Origin: Daldinia sp. FL1419
Lineage: Eukaryota > Ascomycota > Sordariomycetes > Xylariales > Hypoxylaceae
DNA: 60,511 bases
Reading direction: 5' to 3'
Assembly (NCBI GenBank): GCA_025201765.1
Contig: MU623511.1
Coordinates: forward strand, 1 to 60,511
Position 1 is the first letter of the stretch. Every line of letters begins with the position of its first letter. The translations under genes were made by a program, and so were the position numbers. Under the pieces are notes generated by a model. That model was not told where the DNA came from. It saw only the letters and a program-made list of their open reading frames with translations, and did not search any database. Below, piece by piece: positions 13,687 through 24,095 of the stretch.

Positions 13687-13700
13687 GAGAAAAAAAAAAG
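13687..13700 (+). other. F1 polypurine tract
   Basis: GAGAAAAAAAAAAG lies seven bases before the 3' LTR. F2 has GAAAAGAAAAAG at the same distance from its LTR, so the tract is conserved. It would prime plus-strand cDNA synthesis. It fixes F1 as plus oriented. Confidence 0.8.
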
Positions 13701-13707
13701 TTATTAG

Positions 13708-13887
13708 TGTAAAAATATTGGTCATATGACCATAATGGTACAGACCTACTTTAATCTTATATTTAACTCTACGTATTTTGGTCTCTAACTAAAATACGTT
13801 CTTTTTTAAAACAACCACTTTTAATTAAATTAATTTGAATACCTTCATTTTTACTATTGTATACAATGGTACCTTGTCCATCCAACA
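13708..13887 (+). repeat. F1 3' LTR
   Basis: A 180-bp copy of the 5' LTR, ending in an intact CCATCCAACA followed by the AAGGC target duplicate. Confidence 0.9.
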
Positions 13888-13960
13888 AAGGCATATCCTA
13901 TAAGAATTATCAAAGTTTTTATTTAATATAATATTTTATTATATTAAATTAAAATAATAT

Positions 13961-14043
13961 TAAATAAAAATTTTAATAGTTCTTATAGGATATACCTTAT
14001 ACTTTAATTACCCTATAATAAATCAAAGATTATATATAAATAT
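13961..14043 (-). mobile_element. L3: L element fragment
   Basis: Minus-strand L end (GGATATACCTTATAC segment) starting TAAATA after an ATAT. It breaks off where L4 inserted at 14,044. Its continuation after L4 is not clear. Confidence 0.55.
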
Positions 14044-14409
14044 TAAATTAGTATAATATATTTATATAATAGATATTACCTTGTAAAGATTTTATTAGTT
14101 TTTTTAGAGTTAAATTATCTAAATCTCTACAGTTTTTTTGGATGTAAATAGGTTTTTAAGAGTTATTTTTTTATTTAATTAGTTTAAGTTTATTATGGTT
14201 TTTTAAGAATTATTTTTATAAAGCTTTTGTATAATAATATATATTTTTTTATCCTTTTTTAAATATGTTTTCTTATAAAGTGTTATTATTTGCAAATAAT
14301 TATATATATTAATTTTCTTATTTAATTATCCTATTTCCTTTTTCAGGATATAATTACTTTATATTTTTAAGCTTATATAATCTCTAACTTACTATAAAAC
14401 TTTTATTTA
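14044..14409 (+). mobile_element. L4: L element, nested in L3
   Basis: A 366-bp plus-strand L element beginning TAAATTAG (from TGAATTGG) and ending TTTTATTTA. It has a TSD ATAT at 14,040-14,043 and 14,410-14,413. About 40 bp near the 3' end are missing compared with L1. The TATA-like box is GATGTAAATAGG. Confidence 0.75.
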
Positions 14410-14499
14410 ATATAAATAATTAATAAAATCTTAATAAAATATTAAAAATTTATGATTAAATTTATCTTTTTTTAATTAATTAATCCTAATTAATTATAA

Positions 14500-14705
14500 A
14501 ATTATTATTATTAAATAAAAACTTTAATAATTATTGTAGGATATACCTTATATTTTTTTTATATAAAACTTTAAAAAAAAATTGATGATTTTATATTTAA
14601 GAATTTAAACTGATTAGATAAGTAAATAACTTTTGAAGGCCTATTTATATCCAAAAAGCCTGTAGAGACCTTAGAAGGGTTGGTTCTATGGAGGTTAATA
14701 ATGTT
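14500..14705 (-). repeat. L fragment
   Basis: Minus-strand L sequence including GGCCTATTTATATCC (TATA-box region) and GTAGAGACCTTAGAAGGG. Ends are not defined and no TSD was found. Confidence 0.55.
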
Positions 14706-15181
14706 AATGAGTCAATCTTAATAAAAAGAATTGGAAAACTATTTTAAAGAAATTGATCAAATTTCATATAAATTTAAAAGAAAAATCTTAGCTTTCCAAA
14801 TTTTTTAATTAATGTATATATAATCTTTTTATTTTTTATTTTTTGAATGTTTGGTTATTTTATTTAATATTTTTTGATTTTATTTATTTATTTATCTGGT
14901 TGATTAATTATTGTTATTAAATTGTATAAGATTAAAAATTTATTTAAATTTATTTTATTTTGATTATTTTAATGGTATATTTGGTTATAATCTAATTATT
15001 AACTTTATTATTAGTGTCTTTTTAAATTATATGTATAAGTTAGGACCTTTTTTTTTTGAAATAAGTAATGCACTATAATCCATAAGTTATATAATTATTT
15101 AATTATAAATCTTTAAAGGTATTGCTTTTGTTTGGAGTAGGTTCTAATATATATTTAGAACCTTCTTTTATACTATACATC
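14706..15181. other. Unassigned AT-rich DNA
   Basis: Flank of F2. It is T-rich with few C, hence probably a mutated repeat, but I cannot match it to any other part of the window. No reading frame of note. Confidence 0.4.
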
Positions 15182-15186
15182 CTAAT

Positions 15187-15367
15187 TGTTGGATGGATAA
15201 GGTACCATTACATACAATAGTAAAAATGAGGGTATTTGTAAATTTAGTAAAAAGTGATTGTAGAAAGATAAATACGTATTTTGATCGTACGATTAGAATA
15301 CGTAGTTATATACAGGATTAAAGTGGGGCTTGTACCACCACCAAATCACATGATTAATATTCCCACA
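15187..15367 (-). repeat. F2 3' LTR
   Basis: Reads TGTTGGATGG ... ATTCCCACA on the plus strand, the reverse of the F1 LTR. It contains an unmutated palindrome-rich stretch with CGTACG near 15,288. Flanked outside by TSD CTAAT. Confidence 0.9.
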
Positions 15368-15731
15368 TTGGCAACTTTTTCTTTTCTTATGAAGTCATAT
15401 GACGTTGTTTTGTAATTTTGCTTTGTACAAGTGCCAGCTAGGTTACAATCTTAGAGCGTTTAAACGCATCAAATCAAGATCGGCTCTTTTTTATGATCCT
15501 CCTTTTACTTTTTATTTAAATCAAATTGAATTGATGACTTTTTATATTCATATCCTAAATGCGAAGATGACTAAGAAAAAATTTAATCATCTTTGCAAGC
15601 CTTGCTCAAAAAGGTAACGATTAACCATTCTAAAATATATAACGATTTTATATATGATCCCATCTGATAATTCTTTCTTTTCAAGAGCTATATTGGTTCG
15701 TTCGCTCGTTCGAATCGATCGATAGATATGG

Positions 15732-16034
15732 TCAATATAGTTGGTATTGTTCGTATCGTAAGATGATTGGTATCGAGAACGTTTCGAGGGCTTTCTTTTT
15801 ACAAAAGATTGGAAAACTGCTAAAGCTTACTGAAGTACTTATGGAACTGCTTATTGTTTCCTCAGGTGCTAAGCTGCTATTCTCTTCAGGTGCTAAACTA
15901 CTGTTCTCTTCAGGTGCTAAGCTGCTATTATCTCCTCGGGCAGCAGTAATAGGCAAAACCTTTTGGTGGGAATGGGGTTGAAAAATTTTCAGGTGGAGCC
16001 TAAGGTTTGTTTTGCTGGTGGGGTAAAATCGCAA
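15732..16034 (-). pseudogene. F2 open frame with 8-residue repeats
   Basis: A 100-codon minus-strand frame in the F2 interior. Three copies of N-S-S-L-A-P-E-E are encoded by three 24-bp DNA repeats at 15,862-15,933. Around them the frame is Ser-rich with no membrane segment or known domain. Neighbouring frames also look partly coding, so frameshifts are possible. It may be a scrap of gag fused to the 3' region by the internal deletion, or chance. F1 has a Pro/Gln-rich segment at 8,530-8,730, but I could not align the two. I do not assign a function. Confidence 0.35.
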
Positions 16035-16090
16035 CGTAATCTTGGTATTTGTTGCTCTTTCTCAGCATTTCATATAATATTATAATAAAC

Positions 16091-16243
16091 TGTTGGATTA
16101 GTAAGCCTAAAAATAACGTGAAAAAATTTCTTTCCCTTACAACAATTCTATAAAAAGCCTTACTGCTTTATTCTAAAATTCTAATAATAATAATAATAAT
16201 TTAAATTTTATAATTATAATTTTTTTTTATATATTATATAACA
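16091..16243 (+). repeat. E1 5' LTR
   Basis: A 153-bp LTR, TGTTGGATTAGTAAGCC to TATATAACA. The core TTCTTTCCCTTAC and AAAAAGCCTTAC are shared by all four E LTRs. It contains an AATAATAATAATAATAAT run. Confidence 0.9.
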
Positions 16244-17995
16244 ATTAAAAATCTCAATTATATCCTAATATAAATATATAATTAATATTAATTTAATTAT
16301 ATTACATAAATATATATTTAATATAACTTTAATTAAATCTAATTAAACAATATTATCCAAAAATATTATAAAAAAAAACCAATTATTTATATTTAATAAC
16401 TAAAAAGTATAAAACCAGGCCTTTATAACTTTAACCTACAACCTAAATATATAAGATTGGTTAAATCCAAAAAATACCAATCCAATAAGGAAAACTCTAT
16501 TCCTTTTAACCTTTTAACTAACATAATCAAATATTGAAAATTACAAAATTAATTCTAAAAATTCAAATAATTTATTAATCTTTAAAAAAAATAAATAAAA
16601 TAATATAATAATTATATCCAATAATTTTATTATAAATATTTATTTTTATAATATAAATTAATTTATATTAATTAAAAAACTTTATTATAATAAAAATATA
16701 TAAATATATATATAAATTATAACTTTATATAATATTAAATATAATAAATTAATTTAATTTTTAAATCATATAATAAAAATTATATTAAAATCTTACCAAA
16801 TATTAATTTCGTTCTTAATCTAAGATATTTGAGAGAAATATATCATTTTCAAAAAAATCTTTAACACTAATTCCAATAAATATAAAATAAGAGAGTGCTA
16901 TAAAAAAGTAATAATACCACTTGTAAAACAACTTAAAAACTAGGAAAAATAAATTATTTCTTAAGAAATAACTATATTATATAGAATAAGTAAAAAGTTT
17001 ACCGCTATTATTAATCTATAAAAATAGTTTTTAGTTATTTTGCAAATAATAATATTAATATTTTAAAAATAAATATTCATTTAAATGATAATATATTAAA
17101 AGAAAATTAATAATAAAATATTAACCTTTAAAAATATTATTTATTTTTTAAAAAATTATATATATATCATAGGTATAACCTAAAAAGAAAAAGGAAAAAT
17201 CTATAAAAATGTTTTTGTTATTTATTATAAAATAATAATACTAATAACTCTAACAAAGAAAAGAATTTTTATAAAGGAAAATTAATTAAATAAAATAAAT
17301 AATTAAATAAATATTAAAATAATTTGAATAAATAAAAAAAAATAATATAAATATTAATTAATATCTATATCCACTAATATATTAATATAAATGTAATAAG
17401 TATGAGATTTATTTAAATTTTTATAAAATTGAAGAATATTTTTATATTATTAAATCAAAACATTTTAAATATTTTAGGACTAATATATGATTTAATATAT
17501 TTATATAAGAAAAAATTAAACATAACCCTAAATTAATAGTAGAAATAAAAATTTTTAATAATCCCAAAAGAAAAACCAAAAATAATATAATTAATTAAAA
17601 AAATAAAAATTGATTATTAAAATAAGTAATAATCTTAGAGTTAAAAATAATATTTATAATAAATATTATAAATGTTATTTATAATATAAATTATTATCCC
17701 TTAAAAAGCTTAATTATATTAAATTTAAAAATCATAATATATATCTTTAATCAAATATTAAAGTTTATTAATTATAAAAAAGCTTTTTTAAAAAAATATA
17801 TTGTTATTGGAGATAATAAAATCTAAATATTAGGTTATAAATATATTAATAATATTATGAAAATTAGGTTTTTGAATATAGTGTATTATTTAAATTTTAT
17901 TTGTAATTTTGTATTTTTACGAATTTTTAGAAAATAAGAGTATTAGTAGAACAATTATTAAAAATATATTTATTTGAAATTTTAAAATAGTAAAA
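16244..17995 (+). pseudogene. E1 gag and early pol remnant
   Basis: Coding side of E1 next to its 5' LTR, ending where Helitron X inserted. A Gln/Ile-rich reading continues for tens of codons near 16,410-16,600 when TAA is read as former CAA. No zinc knuckle could be recognised. E2 has the same segment at 22,240-24,095, mutated mainly on the other strand. Position and length fit gag followed by protease and integrase, but I cannot point to catalytic residues. Assigned by position only. Confidence 0.5.
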
Positions 17996-18336
17996 TCTAT
18001 GTCTTTCTTATTTCATTAGTTGCGCCACAATCCTGACTGACCAATCAACTCCCAGAGAAATGCCCCGCAATTTCAGATGTTTTCAACTGTTGTACAACAA
18101 TCTCCGATCGGAAACACATACAACATATCTCAAAAAATCATAAATTCAATTAAGTTTCAAATAATATTAATTATAAGTGTTTTTAGATAGGTTTTAAATT
18201 GATATAATGAATCAAAATGGTTTTAAATTTTGATGTACCCCGTGCGCGCGCCTGTGACTTCCCCGTGGCATATAGCTTTTTCAATTGAACAGGAGCTTAC
18301 ATCAGCAAAATCCCCCTGCAAATCGTTCAACCAGGG

Positions 18337-20300
18337 TTAGTACGTACTACCTACTATTCAATAGGAGCTCTAATTGAACCGGAGCTCTAATTCAACGAAA
18401 GCTCTAATAGCTAGATATAAGGTAATTATATCCTGAAGAAATTAAATATTAAAATAATTATATAAAAGGCTAATAAAAATAACTGCTGGCAATGGTAACT
18501 GGCGCTCAAAAAATAGAATAGATAATACATTCAATAAAAAAAAAAAGTCATAAACTATTGTAATAAGTTATATGAAAGGTTATACTGAAAGAGCTTGAGC
18601 TGATCAGACAAGAAGGACAACTCTTGAGGCCTATTTATATCTAAAGGAGCTATGGAGATCTTGGAAGGTTTAGTTTTATGGAGGCTAATAAGGTCTTTCA
18701 GGGTAACTTTAGTTACATAATTACGCTACCCCAATTTAATATATTGAATAAGAACTCTAATAGTTAAATGTAAGGTAATTAATATCCTGAGGAAGGTATT
18801 AAAGTGATCAAATAAAAGGCTAATAAAGCTAAGTGCTGGTAATGGTAGCTGGCGCTTAAGAGATAGAATAAATGATATATTCAGTAGGAGAGCAAATTCA
18901 TAAACTATTGTAAAGGCTATAAAAGAAATTAATGATTTTATAGAACTTGATCTGATCAAACAAGAAAACAACTCTTGAAAGCCTATATATTGAATAGCAG
19001 CTCTAATTTAGGGTTAATAATATTGAACAGGAATTGTAATAGACCAGGAGCTATAGTAGCTACCTAGATGCAATGTAATTATACCCTGAGGAAGGTATTC
19101 AAGTGATCAAATACAAGGCTGGTTAATAGAGGTAATTGTGAGCGCTCAAGAGATAGAATGGATGATATATTCAACTGGAGACAAGGTCATAAACTAGGTA
19201 TCGTAAGAAGCTATAAGAAAAGCTGAATAAACTGATGCTTAAGAACGTGAGCTGATCAGATAAGAATCAACACTTGAGGGCTTATATATTGAACAGGAGC
19301 TCTAATAGTTACCTAGATGCAAGGTGACTATATCCTGAAGAATTTATTAAAATGATCAGATAAACGGCTAATAGAGGTGACTGCTAGCAATGGTAGCGCG
19401 CTCTCAAGAGGCTATATTTAACAAAAGGTAAAAAAGGCATATATTATTATATAAAGTTCTATGAAAAGATTGATGACTCTGAGCTTAAGAATTTGACCTG
19501 ATCAGACAAGAATCAACTCTTCAAGGCCTATATATTTAATAAGGGCTTCAATTAAAGAAAAGCTCTAATAGCTCCTCCGGGATATGCCCTGCCCTGCATG
19601 TCAGCTACCCCATAACAAACTATATTCTGAAGAGGGTATTAAAGTGATCAAATAGAAAGACTAATAGAGGTAACTGCTTGGTAATAGTAGCGTGCTTTTA
19701 GGAGGTTATATTTAATAAGAGGTAAGAAAGGTGTATATTAGTGTAATTCAAGGAGCTCTGATAGCTAGATATAAGGTGATTATATCCTGAAGAAGGTAGT
19801 AAAGTGATCAAATAAAAGGCTAATAGAAGTAATTGATTGCAATGGTAGCTGGCGTTTGGGGGATAGAAAAGATGATATATTCAACTGGAGATAAGATCAT
19901 AAACGATCGTAAGAAGCTATAAGAAAAGCTGAATAAATTGATGTTGAAGAACTTGACCTGATCAGACAAAATATCAACTCCTAAAGGTCTATCTATATCT
20001 AAAAAAGCCTGTAGAAACCTTAAAAGGGTTGATTCCATGGAGGCTAATAGGATCTTTGCTGAGTAGCTTCAGTTACGTAATTACACTACCCTGGTTCAAT
20101 ATATTTGTATGAAGCTCTATGAAGGTGATCCTTACGGAACTATGATGATCTTGAGCTGATCAGGCAAGAAAACAACTTTTAAAAGCCTATTTATGTTCCA
20201 AAAAGCCTGTAGAGACCTTAAAAGGGTTGGTTCTATGGAGGCAAATAGGGTATTACAAGGTAGCTTTAATTACGTAATTATATTACCCTATTTTAATAAT
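18337..20300 (-). repeat. Array of L-derived units in Helitron X
   Basis: Six or more L-derived blocks of roughly 200-400 bp, head to tail on the minus strand, starting near 18,345, 18,745, 19,000, 19,290, 19,755 and 20,100. Most lack one L end or the other, and junctions repeat the pattern ATATTGAA(C/T)AGGAGCTC. Motifs such as GGTAGCTGGCGCT and CTGATCAGACAAG are well preserved. The array is cargo of the Helitron, since X' has the counterpart in the same relative orientation. Confidence 0.75.
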
Positions 20301-20304
20301 ATAT

Positions 20305-20353
20305 GGTCCTAAGAGTCAAACTGGTCGCGAAGCGACCAGTCCGAAAAAACTAG
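20305..20353 (+). other. Helitron X 3' terminus with hairpin
   Basis: The conserved 3' end. A nine-base-pair stem with GAA loop at 20,320-20,340 is flanked by two GTCCKAA-type words, then AAAAAACTAG. In rolling-circle transposition such a hairpin marks the end of the mobile strand. The same 50 bp, with three differences, ends X' at 24,096-24,144. Confidence 0.85.
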
Positions 20354-22086
20354 TTATAATTAAATTTGTTAATTGTTTTAATTAGTTTATATTTGAGGAT
20401 ATTTTTTTAAAAATATTTAAATTAATGTTTTATATATAATATAATAAGTTTAATTAGAAAAGGTAAATATTAATAATAAATATATTTAAATAATATTTAA
20501 AATTAAAATATTTAAGCCTGTAAGTACTAAAAAACTTCATTAAAATAAACATTAAAATCTAAATTAAAAAAATTAAAATAATTAATTGTAAAGTATGTAT
20601 TATTATTAAAACCAAATATTAAATAAATTGAATACCTAGATATATTAATGAAATTTTAGAAATAAAATTAATTTTTAATTTTTATGATATTGAGGAATTA
20701 AATGATGATTTTATAAACTTATTATTAATTATAAATTGGTAGATTGATATAATATTTAATTACTATTTTATAAATTGAATAGGAGTATTAATTATTAAAA
20801 TTTTAAAAGATTTTATTGATATTTTAAAGATTTAATATAATATTATTTTAAAAATTTGGAAATCTAATTAAGAAATTATTGAAAGAAAGTTAGTAATTTG
20901 TGTATATTTAAAAAGTCTATATATGAAAATCGAATTTTCAATAATGTACATATAAATATAAAATGGTGTTACCAAATGTTTAAAAGGTGTAATTAAGGAT
21001 AAGATAAAAATTATAAAAATATATTTAAAGTTATTTTACTCTTTATGGCCCAAAATTTATAAAGTAATAATATATTTACATAATTAAATATTATAATATA
21101 AAATAAATTAGTAAATATTATATAATTAATTTTATATATATATTAATATAAATAATAATCTTATAATTTATAATTAAAAACCTTAATAAAATTACCTTTG
21201 GGTATATAATTGTAAAGCCTATACTATAATAATAACAATATTTAAAAAGTTAAATAAATTAAAAGGATTTAATCCTAAAATATAAATAAACTTTTTAGTA
21301 AATTATATATCTACAAATATATATAAAATTTAAAATTTATATACTAATAAAATTGTAAAACTAAAGGACATTACATTTAAAGAAAATGAAATTTTTAATA
21401 ATAATTTTCAAAAATTATAAGATAAATTTAAAAATAGATTAGTAATTTATAAAATAAATTAATATAATAATTTATTAAAATTTATTCAAAATTCCTAATT
21501 TAAAAAAAGAACAAATATATATAGTAACATTTAAGTAAATCTTTTAAAATAAATCAAAAATATAAATATATTAGGTATAATTAATAAACTAATAAAATTG
21601 AGTAGGTTATTAAATGAAAAGGAAGAAACCTCTATTATAAAAATTAATTACCCTTATATAAAAACACATTTTTATTTATTATTTTTTCCAAATAATTTTT
21701 TATTAACAATTTTATTCATTATTTATATTAAAATATTAATAATCCTTTATATTATTCTTAATAATAAATATTATATATCATAAAAAATAACATTTTACGC
21801 TAGTTCTTTAATAGGCAAGATTAACACATATAAAGGATATGTAATTAATAAAGCAAAAATGTTAAGACTCACCCATTAACCCCTTTAATATAATAAAGAA
21901 AATTTAGAAGAAACCTACCAGAACCTCTAAAACGATATTTGGACATCCAGAATCATCCATTATGCAAAATGTTCCAAAAAACTGAATAAATCCACCTTAA
22001 AAACCACACCAATATACATACTTGAGAAATTATATCGCAATTAGATAATTGATGTAAGAATAAGCAAATGTTCAGATATATATAAG
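20354..22086 (+). pseudogene. E1 middle pol remnant
   Basis: The part of E1 between Helitron X and the E2 insertion, ending at the ATAAG target. It begins with 87 bp that also appear just left of X' (24,009-24,095), because the two Helitrons hit the two E copies 87 bp apart. An open stretch at 21,598-21,783 reads smoothly with few stops (R-L-L-N-E-K-E-E-T start) and continues with interruptions to about 22,060. By position it should be integrase to early polymerase, but I could not identify its motifs. Confidence 0.5.
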
Positions 22087-22239
22087 TGTTGGATTAATAA
22101 GCCTAAAAAATAACGTGGAAAAATTCTTTCCCTTACCATAATTCTATAAAAAGCCTTACTATTCTATTTTAAAATTTAAATAATAATAATAATAATTTAA
22201 ATTTTTTAATTATAATTTTTCTTTATATATTATATAATA
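22087..22239 (+). repeat. E2 5' LTR
   Basis: A 153-bp LTR starting TGTTGGATTAATAAGCC directly after ATAAG of E1. Confidence 0.9.
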
Positions 22240-24095
22240 ATTAAGAATTTTAATTGTATTTTAATATAAATATATGGTTAATATTAATTTAATTATATTG
22301 TATAAATATATATTTAATATAATTTTAATTATATTTAATTAAATAATATTATTTGAAAATATTGTAAAAAAAGCCAATTACTTATATCTAATAATTAAAA
22401 AATATAAAACTAAACCTTTATAACTTTGATTTACAACCTAAATGTATGGGATTAATTGAATTTAAAAAATATTAATCCAATAAAGAAACCTTTATTCCCT
22501 CTAACCTCTTAACCAACATAATCAAATATTAAAGACTACAAAATTAATTTTAAAAATTTAAATAATTTATTAGCCTTTAAAAGAAATAGATAAAATAATA
22601 TAATAAATATGTCCAATAATTCTATTATAAATATTTATCTTTATAATATAAATTAATTTATATTAATTAAAAAATTGTATTATAATAAAAATATATAAAT
22701 ATACATATAAATTATAATTTTATACAATATTAAATATAACAAATTAACCTAATTTTTAAATTATATAATAAAAACCATATTAAAATCTTATTAAACATTA
22801 ATTTTACTCTTAATCCAAAACATTTAAAAGAAATATATCATTTTTAAAAAGATCTTCAACACTAATTCCAATAAATACAAAATAAAAAAACATTATAAGA
22901 AAATAAGAATACCATTTTCAAAATAACTTAAAAATTAAAAAAAATAAATTATTTTTTAAAAAGTAGTTATATTATATGAAACAAATAAAAAACTTATCAC
23001 TACTATTAATTTATAAGAATAATTCCTAATTACCTTATAAACTATAATACCAATATTTCAAAAATATATATTTATTCAAAAAATAATATATTAAAAAAAA
23101 ATTAATAATAAAATATTAACCTTTAAAAATATTATTCACTCTTTTAAAAATTATATTTATATTATAAGTATAAATTAAAAAAAAAAGAAAAATTTATAAA
23201 AGTATTTTTACTACTCACCACAAAAACAACAATATTAACAACTTTAATAAAAAAAAAAATCCCCACAAAAAAAAACCAATTAAATAAAATAAATAATTAA
23301 ATAAACATTAAAACAATTTAAATAAATAAAAAAATAATATAAATATTAATTAATATCTATATCTATTAATATATTAATATAAATATAATAAATATAAAAT
23401 TTGTTTAAACTTTTATAAAATTAAGAAATACTTTTATATCGTTAAATTAAAATATTTTAAATATTTTAGGATTAATATATAATTTAATATATTTATATAA
23501 GAAAGAATTAAATATAATTTTAAATTAATAATAAAAATAAAAGTTTTTAATAATTTTTTAAAAAAGATAAAAATAATAAAATTAATTAAAAAAATAAAAA
23601 TTAATTATTAAAATAAATAATAACCTTAAAATTAAAAATAATATTTATAATAAATATTATAAATATTATTTATAATATAAATTATTATCTTTTAAAAAAC
23701 TTAATTATATTAAATTTAAAAATCATAATATATATCTTTAATTAAATATTAGAATTTATTAATTATAAAAAAATTCTTTCAAAAAAATATATCATCATTA
23801 AAAACAATAAAATCCAAATATTAGGTTATAAATATATTAATATTAAAATTAAATATATTAATAATATTATAAAAATTAAATTTTTAAATATAATATATTA
23901 TTTAAATTTTATTTATAATCTTATATTTTTATAAATTTTTAAAAGATAAGAATATTAATAGAATAATTGTTAAGAATATATTTATTTAAAATTTTAAAAT
24001 AATAAAATTATAATTAAATTTATTAATTATTTTAATTAATTTATATTTAAAAACATTTTTTTTAAAATATTTAAATTAATATTTTATATATAATA
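22240..24095 (+). pseudogene. E2 gag and early pol remnant
   Basis: Counterpart of 16,244-17,995 plus the next 87 bp. G is rare on the plus strand from about 22,800. No domain can be named with confidence. It supplies the empty site proving that Helitron X entered E1 without target duplication. Confidence 0.5.

Larger units (their letters stand above)
7086..13887 (+). mobile_element. F1: complete Ty1/copia retrotransposon
   Basis: A 6,802-bp LTR element with 180-bp LTRs (TGTGGG...CCAACA) and a perfect 5-bp TSD AAGGC at 7,081-7,085 and 13,888-13,892. It lies in the L2 element. Motif order is Gln/Pro-rich gag segment, integrase end, AT-hook, reverse transcriptase, RNase H, polypurine tract, 3' LTR: the copia order. 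It is the only full-length element in the window without a nested insertion. Stops and lost catalytic residues make it non-autonomous. Plus-strand C is depleted in the 5' two thirds; C reappears after about 11,450. Confidence 0.9.
6713..13925 (+). mobile_element. L2: L element split by copia F1
   Basis: Pieces 6,713-7,085 and 13,893-13,925 (406 bp joined) make a full L element from TGAATTGG to TTTTTATTTA. It has a 4-bp TSD ATAT at 6,709-6,712 and 13,926-13,929. The break is the 5-bp AAGGC duplicated by F1. It contains the TATA-like ACATAAATAGG. It is more mutated than L1. Confidence 0.85.
3109..13956 (-). mobile_element. H1: H element in three pieces
   Basis: Pieces at 3,109-3,234, about 6,666-6,712 and 13,926 to about 13,956 match successive parts of the H element at 34,841-35,132. 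The first gap is LINE N6 and the second is L2 (which carries F1). The first piece keeps the GC-rich head CTGGAGGTCACCCC. The order fits one old H copy hit twice. The far end is missing, where L3 begins. The small middle piece is the weakest part of this reading. Confidence 0.5.
17996..20353 (+). mobile_element. Helitron X, non-autonomous, carrying L arrays
   Basis: A 2,358-bp element with Helitron hallmarks. It starts TCTATGTC. It ends in the GC-rich hairpin CTGGTCGCGAAGCGACCAG, nine bases of spacer, then CTAG. It sits between A (17,995) and T (20,354) with no target duplication. The empty site can be read in E2 at 24,003-24,012 as AAAATTATAA. About 340 bp of its 5' end and 50 bp of its 3' end match Helitron X' at about 90% or better by eye. 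Between them lie L pieces. No Rep/helicase gene is present, so it depends on an autonomous relative. CpG sites such as GTGCGCGCGCC near 18,242 survive. Confidence 0.85.

Noticed and set aside
15399..15981. Two plus-strand frames of 72 codons (15,399-15,617 and 15,763-15,981)
   Set aside because: Both lie in the 3' part of F2, which reads on the minus strand. The first is the 3' untranslated region shared with F1 at 13,550-13,700; the second is antisense to the 24-bp repeats.
20354..24095. A circularly permuted copia element from integration of an extrachromosomal circle
   Set aside because: The 87-bp direct repeats looked like homologous integration, but ATAAG on both sides of E2 shows a normal insertion of E2 into E1. 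Helitron positions explain the rest.
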